The translations under genes were made by a program, and so were the position numbers. A stretch of 37,459 nucleotides of DNA from an uncultured Pseudomonadota bacterium. Its GTDB lineage: Bacteria > Pseudomonadota > Gammaproteobacteria > Burkholderiales > SG8-41. Location: positions 1 through 37,459 of the forward strand of contig CAMPGR010000023.1 of NCBI GenBank assembly GCA_946885605.1. Reading direction: 5' to 3'. Every line of letters starts with the position of its first letter. Position 1 is the stretch's first letter. The notes beneath the pieces were generated by a model. That model had not been told where the DNA came from, did no database searches, and saw nothing but the letters and a program-made list of their open reading frames with translations. This document shows positions 32,119 to 37,459 of this stretch, piece by piece.

Positions 32119-33195
32119 TTGGACGTCAACGCCACTGCACAGCTCGAAACGCGGCACGCGACTGCGCCGCGGTACAGCTATCGCCGGCTCGACATCAGCG
32201 AGCTCGCCAAGGTGAACGAGCTGTACAACGCCTGCCATGTCTCGAGTCGCCCGCTGGCCGAGGCGGAGTGGCTCTACAAAGACAATCCCAATGGCACGGC
32301 CGTGATCATGGCCGCTTTCGACGAGAACGGCGAACTGGTCGGCGTACGACCCGCGCTTCCATGGAAGTTCTGGTGGCGCGGCACGCAGCGCAGCGCGTAC
32401 GAGTTTGCGGATGCGATGGTCGCACCCCAGCATCGCAAACGCGGCATCTTCACCCGGCTCGTACAGCAACTGCACGACTTCGCCGCCGAATCCGATGCGC
32501 TCCAATTCACGATCCCCAACGGCAACTCACTGCCGATCTACCAGCGCATGCCGCTCGTCACCGTGATCGGCTCCAGCGAGACCCGCGTGAAGCCGATTTC
32601 GTGGCCGCGCTACCTCGGCTATCGGATGGGCCTGAACGGCCATGAGACGCGGCGCGCCGCGGATCCCGCCGTAGGTTCTCTGCTGAAGGCAGGAGACGTC
32701 CGGCTTACGCCGGTCGAGCGCTTCGACGCCGAACTCGAACGGGTTCATTCGGATCTCGTCCAGAGCATCGCCGGGTTCACCGTCCGCGACAGTCGTTTTC
32801 TGCAATGGCGTTATTTCGGTTCGCCGGTCCGCTCGTACCGCGTCGCGCTGATCGAGCAGCGCGGCCACGTGCGCGGCTATTTCGCCGTGCGCATGATCCA
32901 CCGCGTCGCGCATCTCCTCGACGTCTACATGAAGCCCGATCGCGCACTCGCTCACGCAGCTTTCGGGCTGCTGATCGACTGGGCTGCGCACCTCGGCGCG
33001 ATCGCAATCCATTTCAACGCCTCGCAGGGCAACTTCTTCCATGGCGTGGCAGCGCAATGCGGGTTCTGGCTCAAGAAAACATCCGGCGCTCTCGTCGTTG
33101 ACAGCAGAAGCGCCGCATGCTTCACCCGCGACTCGAACGGTCGCCTCGATATCGCGGATCTCTACTTCGTGATGGGAGACTTCGATTTCTTCTGA
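32119..33195 (+). CDS. GNAT-family acyltransferase of polysaccharide locus
   Basis: A 358-aa protein with a GNAT fold: YSYRRLDISELAKVNELYNACH, AVIMAAFDENGELVGV, the donor-binding block FADAMVAPQHRKRGIFTRLVQQL, and FTIPNGNSLPIYQRM. A C-terminal half has a second GNAT-like segment (YRVALIEQRGHVRGYFAVRM). It resembles the carrier-coupled protein at 14557 in size and layout and may be a distant paralogue. TTG 32119 is chosen because GGGAGG lies about 10 bases upstream; GTG 32083 has none and would add 12 residues. It is the only plus-strand gene inside the minus-strand operon. Its stop abuts that of the next gene: TGATCA at 33193-33198 supplies both. Confidence 0.75.
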   Translation: MDVNATAQLETRHATAPRYSYRRLDISELAKVNELYNACHVSSRPLAEAEWLYKDNPNGTAVIMAAFDENGELVGVRPALPWKFWWRGTQRSAYEFADAMVAPQHRKRGIFTRLVQQLHDFAAESDALQFTIPNGNSLPIYQRMPLVTVIGSSETRVKPISWPRYLGYRMGLNGHETRRAADPAVGSLLKAGDVRLTPVERFDAELERVHSDLVQSIAGFTVRDSRFLQWRYFGSPVRSYRVALIEQRGHVRGYFAVRMIHRVAHLLDVYMKPDRALAHAAFGLLIDWAAHLGAIAIHFNASQGNFFHGVAAQCGFWLKKTSGALVVDSRSAACFTRDSNGRLDIADLYFVMGDFDFF

Positions 33196-34866
33196 TCACA
33201 TCCGCGCGCGCCGGGCAAAGGCATCGAGCACGCTCAGCTCGCCCGCGCGGTTGACCGTATGCACGCCCAGTATGCCGGAATCCGCAGCCGGAACAATGCG
33301 CTCGACTTCCTCCTCGACATAGGCCCGCGCAGAGAGCTGAACGACGCGGTTGATCGAAACACCCGAGCCGTATAGCGGCGCACAAATCTGCCCCGGGCGA
33401 TAGAGTGCACCGTCACGCCGGAAAAGGCGACCCGCAGGCCGCGCCGAGCGCACGTCGGATTTCACCGGGTTCGCTGCGTGAGGGCGCCACTCTCCCGACA
33501 GGCTATCCGCGTGGAAGGCGTGCAGCTCGTCATAGGCCTCCGCGCCTTCGAATCCCATATTGACGAACATCCACCACGTCCCGCCTTCCCGGTGGAAAGT
33601 CGCGTCGGCGTAGCGCGCGTTACGCATCAGCACGCGCTCCAGGCGCCAGCGCAGCGGAAAATCGACGCAGCGATAGAGCTCGACGCTGCGGTTCTGAAGC
33701 GTCTCGGGGACCATGTAAAGCGCGCCATGGAGCTCGATCAGGAAGGGATACGAAAGATGGTAATCGCGCTCCAGCACGCGCACGGGACTTGAGTGCGCGC
33801 CGTCCGGACTGAGCTCCACCATAGCGATGTGCCCTTTTCCTGCGGCGAACGGCAGCTCTTCGAAAAAAACGAAATAGCGCCCGTTGCGCTCGATCGGAAA
33901 GGGATCGGCCCAGATGCGGTCCTTGGGTGGCATCAGCTGCCGATATTGCCGGATGTCGCCGCTCCATCCTTCGCCGCGGCCGAATCGATAGGCCAGAAAC
34001 CACTGGTCCACATAGCACAGCTTCTGCAGCGCGCGCTGCGCGATCCGCACGCCGAGCCTGGGCAGTGCGCCGATCCGTCCCGTCCCGTGTCGATCGTTCA
34101 CGATGGGATGCATGGGTTTGTCGTGGAGAGTGGCTTCGTGAGCGCACTGGAGCGCCCGCAACGCCCTCAGCGGAAATTCAGCAGCCTTGTGCACGACGTT
34201 GCAGCGATTGCGTGAAACCGAGTAAGGATGCGTGCGCGACCACGATCGGTACACGACGCGTTCGTCACCCGATCCGCGTCGCGCGACCAGGCTGCATGCG
34301 GTGACTGGTTCTCCGTTCAGCGTCTCCACTATGCCGGCCCAGCCTTGCGCCTGATCGCCCCGTGTGCCGAAGGCGTAGCGCCACACGCCATGCTGCGCGA
34401 GACCCTCGACGACCCGCACATCGAGATCACCGAGCACGAACGCGACGTCAAGATTCAGGCTGCTCACGGAGGCGCGCCACGTGGCCAGCGCGGCGAGATC
34501 GGCATGGCAATCAGGGATGGTGAACCCGCGGGGCGCGGCAACCCGCGTAGTGAGATCGACGAGTGTCGCGGGATCGGCGCGGGCGCCGAAGCACCATGCA
34601 TCCACGCGACTATAGAGCCGCCACCACCACGGCACTTTCGATGCCCGGGCATCGGTGTAGGCTACGAGTTCGATGCGGGCGACACCTGAAGCCACCACCT
34701 TCTCGAATGCCGAGACAAGCCAGTGCGGTTGCAGTTTCGAATCCGCGAAGAGGGCGATGCGCAGCGGTCTCCGATCCGCCGCTTCGGCACGCTGCGCCTC
34801 GCCGTGCGCTGGCGATAGCGCAACAATCCCGTCCCTCTGCCCGGCATTACCGTTCACGAGTTCCAT
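33196..34866 (-). CDS. GINT1-like protein with N-terminal formyltransferase-like region
   Basis: The 556-aa protein looks like two parts. Residues ~35-215 resemble a degenerate formyltransferase-like fold (LRIALFADSKLQPHWLVSAFEKVVAS, DVAFVLGDLD, GVWRYAFGTRGDQAQGWAGI) without the N-x-H...D triad. Residues ~270-530 resemble the beta-propeller domain found at the N-terminus of plant glucosamine inositolphosphorylceramide transferase (DRIWADPFPIERNGRYFVFFEE, GHIAMVELSPDG, LSYPFLIELHGALYMVPE). Bacterial proteins with this pairing occur in glycosylation loci, but their reaction is unknown to me. The start ATG 34866 has GAGG upstream; GTG 34878 is an alternative. It is 24 bases after the flippase gene. 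Confidence 0.7.
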   Translation of the reverse strand: MELVNGNAGQRDGIVALSPAHGEAQRAEAADRRPLRIALFADSKLQPHWLVSAFEKVVASGVARIELVAYTDARASKVPWWWRLYSRVDAWCFGARADPATLVDLTTRVAAPRGFTIPDCHADLAALATWRASVSSLNLDVAFVLGDLDVRVVEGLAQHGVWRYAFGTRGDQAQGWAGIVETLNGEPVTACSLVARRGSGDERVVYRSWSRTHPYSVSRNRCNVVHKAAEFPLRALRALQCAHEATLHDKPMHPIVNDRHGTGRIGALPRLGVRIAQRALQKLCYVDQWFLAYRFGRGEGWSGDIRQYRQLMPPKDRIWADPFPIERNGRYFVFFEELPFAAGKGHIAMVELSPDGAHSSPVRVLERDYHLSYPFLIELHGALYMVPETLQNRSVELYRCVDFPLRWRLERVLMRNARYADATFHREGGTWWMFVNMGFEGAEAYDELHAFHADSLSGEWRPHAANPVKSDVRSARPAGRLFRRDGALYRPGQICAPLYGSGVSINRVVQLSARAYVEEEVERIVPAADSGILGVHTVNRAGELSVLDAFARRARM

Positions 34867-34890
34867 GCCTTGCCTCACGTTGCCTGTGCA

Positions 34891-36366
34891 TCAGCGCTTT
34901 CCCGCCATTGCGAGACCGTTTCTCATGCTGGCGAGCCCGAAGAGCGCGGTATAAGCGACGCCAAGCACCGCGCCTCCGAAAAGAAGCTTGACAAGCGGCC
35001 CGCTTCCCGCGAAGTAGTGCTCGACGAGCCATTCCGCCAGCGCCGCGCAGATCACCGCGTACACCAGGAGCCGCCCGAGCGTGCGCCAGTCCTGGAGACG
35101 GCGCATCGGAACGCCGGAAAGTCGGGAGATATGCCGCAATGTAGCGAAGCGATCGAGGTAAATCGCGATGACGCTGCCCGCGGCCGCGCCGGCAAGGCCG
35201 AAGTGCTGGGCTGCGAACCAGCTCGCCGGCACGGCGAAGACGAGCGCCACTGCATTGACGCCGACGACGAACGGGCCCTGCCGCAGGAGCAGCGTGATGC
35301 TGGCAAGCTCCACCACCAGCGGCAGGAGACCGACGATGTAGACCCTCATGACAGGCGCCGCAGCGACATAGGACGCGGTGTAGATCGTGGTCACCACTTC
35401 TTCGGCGAATACGAAGGCGTACGCCGCGAGCGGGCACACCAGCGCGCCGACCATGGCATTGGCACGGCTGTTGAGCTCGAGCATCCCACGCAGGTCGCCC
35501 GCCGCCTGCAGCTTGCTCATGCTGGGCAGGAACGCGGTGTTGACCGACTTGCGGAGCACCGACACCAGCATTCCGATAACGGTACCGACCGAAAAAGCCG
35601 CAAACAGCTCCAGCGAAAAAATTGCGGCCGCAACCCATTGATCGGCCTGGGCCCGGAGGTCGTAGAGCGCGCCCGCCGCGCCGAACGGCGTCGCGTGCTT
35701 CACCTGATCGACGAATGCTCTCCAGCGCAGGATCGGCCCGCGGAGCCCATGGTGCCGCGCGATGTAGAAAACCAGGACGCCGATCTTGAAGGTCACGAAC
35801 GCGATGAGCACGATCAGCACCGGCTCGAGTTGACGCGTCACAATAGCTGTCGCCGCAAGGGCGAGGGTACGCAACAGAGCGAGACCGACGACCGACTTCG
35901 TCTGCCACATCACGCGCTCCTCGATCGCCGGCAGCATGTCGAGGAGCGATGCGATGACCCACAGCAGCACGAAAAGCGGCACCAGAGCGCCATGCTGCTC
36001 CAGCGCGTACATCGATTCAGGCAGCCAGGGGTTCCAGCTGCTGACCGCCCATCCCGAAACGAGCCCGGTCAGGCAGAGAAACAGCAGCGTCTGGTTGACG
36101 TAGAGCCGGCGGGTGTTGCGATCGGAGCGGGGAAGGAAGTAATAAAGGCTCGTCGGCATGGCGAGCGGCGCAGCCGCCATGGCGGTTCTCGCCGCGAGCC
36201 ACACGAGCCGGTACTGGCCGAAGGCCACCGTGTCGAGACAGCGCGCGAGCACCACCGGAAGCAGGAAATGCGTGAGGTAATCGAAGCCATGCGCGCCGCC
36301 CAGCGACAGCGCCCGCTGCCGCAGCCGGCGCAGCATCACGCCTGCATCGCGCTCCTCCGCGCTCAC
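34891..36366 (-). CDS. oligosaccharide flippase (Wzx/MOP family)
   Basis: A 491-aa integral membrane protein with about 12-14 hydrophobic helices, e.g. LTHFLLPVVLARCLDTVAFGQY, FVLLWVIASLLDMLPAI and LLVYAVICAALAEWLVEHY. The loops are basic, and the N-terminal helix-pair pattern ending in FGQYRLVWL is typical of the polysaccharide-biosynthesis MOP exporters. It would flip the lipid-linked repeat unit to the periplasm, implying Wzx/Wzy-dependent assembly. The polymerase and chain-length/export proteins are not in the window. GTG 36366 overlaps the preceding glycosyltransferase stop by 4 bases (GTGA), so the two genes are coupled. Confidence 0.92.
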   Translation of the reverse strand: MSAEERDAGVMLRRLRQRALSLGGAHGFDYLTHFLLPVVLARCLDTVAFGQYRLVWLAARTAMAAAPLAMPTSLYYFLPRSDRNTRRLYVNQTLLFLCLTGLVSGWAVSSWNPWLPESMYALEQHGALVPLFVLLWVIASLLDMLPAIEERVMWQTKSVVGLALLRTLALAATAIVTRQLEPVLIVLIAFVTFKIGVLVFYIARHHGLRGPILRWRAFVDQVKHATPFGAAGALYDLRAQADQWVAAAIFSLELFAAFSVGTVIGMLVSVLRKSVNTAFLPSMSKLQAAGDLRGMLELNSRANAMVGALVCPLAAYAFVFAEEVVTTIYTASYVAAAPVMRVYIVGLLPLVVELASITLLLRQGPFVVGVNAVALVFAVPASWFAAQHFGLAGAAAGSVIAIYLDRFATLRHISRLSGVPMRRLQDWRTLGRLLVYAVICAALAEWLVEHYFAGSGPLVKLLFGGAVLGVAYTALFGLASMRNGLAMAGKR

Positions 36367-37459
36367 CGTTCGTGCTCCATCCGCGTGGGAGCGGCGGCGC
36401 AGGCGATCTGCTCGACGACGGCGCGCTTGTCGATGTACTTAAGATAGACGCCTTCCAGCAGCGCGGCGGCCCTTTCAATCGTCGCGTGGCTGCGCACCCA
36501 TTGCTTTTGTTTCGCGGCGATGGCCTCACGCTTCGAGTGCGCCCACATTATGGCGCGCGCGATGTCCTCGGCTGCCCGGTTCGCGACCACCTGCTGCGGG
36601 AACGGCAGGATGCGGCGAATATCGGAATACTCCGTGCTGACGACCGGAACGCCGAGCGCCATCGCCTCGAGCACCGAATTCGGAAAACCTTCATAGACGG
36701 AGGTGCTGTAGAGCACATCGCTCTGCCGTGCGATCGCTGCGGCATCGGCCCTCATGCCGCACAGGCGGATCTTCTTGGGGGCGCCGAGCCGCGCATAGTG
36801 CGCGAGCACTTCCAATTTGTAAGCGCCGGAATCCGACGAAGTGCGGTCCCCGATCAGCAGCACGCGCCACGCCGGATCGAGCACAATGAGACGTGCCGCG
36901 GCCTCCAGCGCGAGGTGGTAATCCTTCGCGGGCCGGATCGATCCCACGAGCGTAGCCAGGCGAACGCCGGGGTCGCCGAAAAACTCGATTCGGTAATCCG
37001 TAGTCGCGACCGTCTGGCGCTCCAGATCGGCGAGCCGTATCCCGTTCCACACGACATGCACGTCGTCCGCCGGCAAGTCGAACAGCCGTTGGGCAAACGC
37101 GCGGCCGGCATGACTGTTGGCGACCACCGCGCAAGCGCCGCCGCGGGTCATCCGGTGTGCCAGCCTCTGCAGGCCCGATAATCGGTAACCGTTGCTGCGT
37201 TCCGAATTGAGCACCGGGACCGTACGCCCAAGCGCTGCAAGCCGCGCGTAGAAATTGCCGTCGAAAAGAAAGCTATGGATCACGTCCGGCGACCAGCGGT
37301 CGATCGCCTTCCGCAACCGCAGCAATACACCCACGTCGAATTTCCTGCGCTTCTTGTCGTAGTACTCGCCGTCCCCGGTACCGGCACGGTGGCGGGGGGG
37401 GGGGCCCTAGGCGGGAGAGGGGGGGTGGGGGTGGGGGTCCAGACGCGCGGGGTCTTGGG
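36363..37459 (-). CDS. glycosyltransferase, GT4 family, N-terminus cut by window edge
   Basis: The gene enters from the right edge. Readable in-frame sequence begins near 37395 with GDGEYYDKKRRKFDVGV and continues IDRWSPDVIHSFLFDGNFYARL, VVANSHAG, the nucleotide-sugar domain VGSIRPAKDYHLALEAAARL and YEGFPNSVLEAMALG with an intact E-x7-E. The C-terminal ~345 residues are present; perhaps 50-60 N-terminal residues are missing or garbled by the poor sequence at the edge. An internal GTG at 37334 would open a shorter frame, but the protein-like sequence upstream shows it is not the true start. It is coupled to the flippase by a 4-base overlap. Confidence 0.88.
37390..37459. other. low-quality G-rich sequence at the window end
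   Basis: Runs of 10, 7 and several 5 G in 50 bases interrupt a glycosyltransferase reading frame that is good up to about 37390. This looks like a sequencing or assembly artefact at a contig end rather than biology. Confidence 0.7.

Noticed and set aside
33193..33198. TGATCA serving as stop for two convergent genes
   Set aside because: Real but ordinary: tight convergent gene packing, with no sign of further function.
34870..36447. 525-codon plus-strand ORF opposite the flippase
   Set aside because: Very charged (RRxE/HxR-rich) sequence typical of an antisense frame of a membrane protein gene in G+C-rich DNA.

Overview
The window is G+C-rich bacterial DNA, dense with overlapping genes. The gene families (HAMP-repeat and MASE1 sensor kinases, GacA/UvrY-like regulators, an AlgD-type dehydrogenase, a Vi/O6-antigen-type TviB-TviC pair, glgA/glgC) point to a Gram-negative proteobacterium. 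I think a betaproteobacterium is most likely, but that is inference. No rRNA, tRNA, transposase or CRISPR array was seen.

Layout. (1) 1-2048, minus strand: a HAMP-repeat sensor cut by the left edge, a 74-aa exported protein, a CheY-like receiver and a NarL/GacA-type response regulator (RR1). (2) 2049-2535: a non-coding gap with an 18-bp dyad resembling a GacA box, a plus-strand terminator and therefore a candidate small RNA. (3) 2536-7661: a MASE1/PAS/PAS histidine kinase, glycogen synthase glgA, and a convergent, overlapping glgC that lacks its C-terminal domain. (4) 7893-9739, minus: a second NarL-type regulator (RR2, paralogue of RR1) and its REC-HisKA_3 sensor. TGTAGC/GCTACA sites recur upstream of good -10 elements of several of these genes, suggesting one local regulon.

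(5) 10266-19726, plus: luciferase-like monooxygenase, DltA-like adenylation enzyme, N-formyltransferase, stand-alone carrier protein, GNAT acyltransferase, glycosyltransferase, polysaccharide deacetylase, FemAB-like aminoacyltransferase and a membrane transglutaminase-like protein. A flavin reductase that could feed the monooxygenase is convergent at its end. Between the formyltransferase and the carrier protein lies an imperfect 439-bp-period duplication that has broken an otherwise overlapping gene pair. (6) 19706-37459, mostly minus: a polysaccharide locus with four glycosyltransferases in all counting the plus-strand one, AlgD-type GDP-mannose dehydrogenase, methyltransferase, heparinase II/III-like lyase, AsnB-type amidotransferase, TviB/WbpO-like dehydrogenase, TviC/WbpP-like epimerase, a GNAT protein (plus strand), a GINT1-like protein and a Wzx-type flippase. 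The right 80 bases are low-quality G-rich sequence.

How it may work together (inference): the right half makes an acidic exopolysaccharide or O-antigen containing mannuronic acid and N-acetylhexosaminuronic acid, part of it amidated. The plus-strand cassette would load a small amino acid onto a carrier protein, oxidise and/or formylate it, and transfer it to the polymer. The left half is the sensory and regulatory part, probably also controlling glycogen synthesis. No polymerase, Wza/Wzc export machinery or initiating transferase is inside the window.
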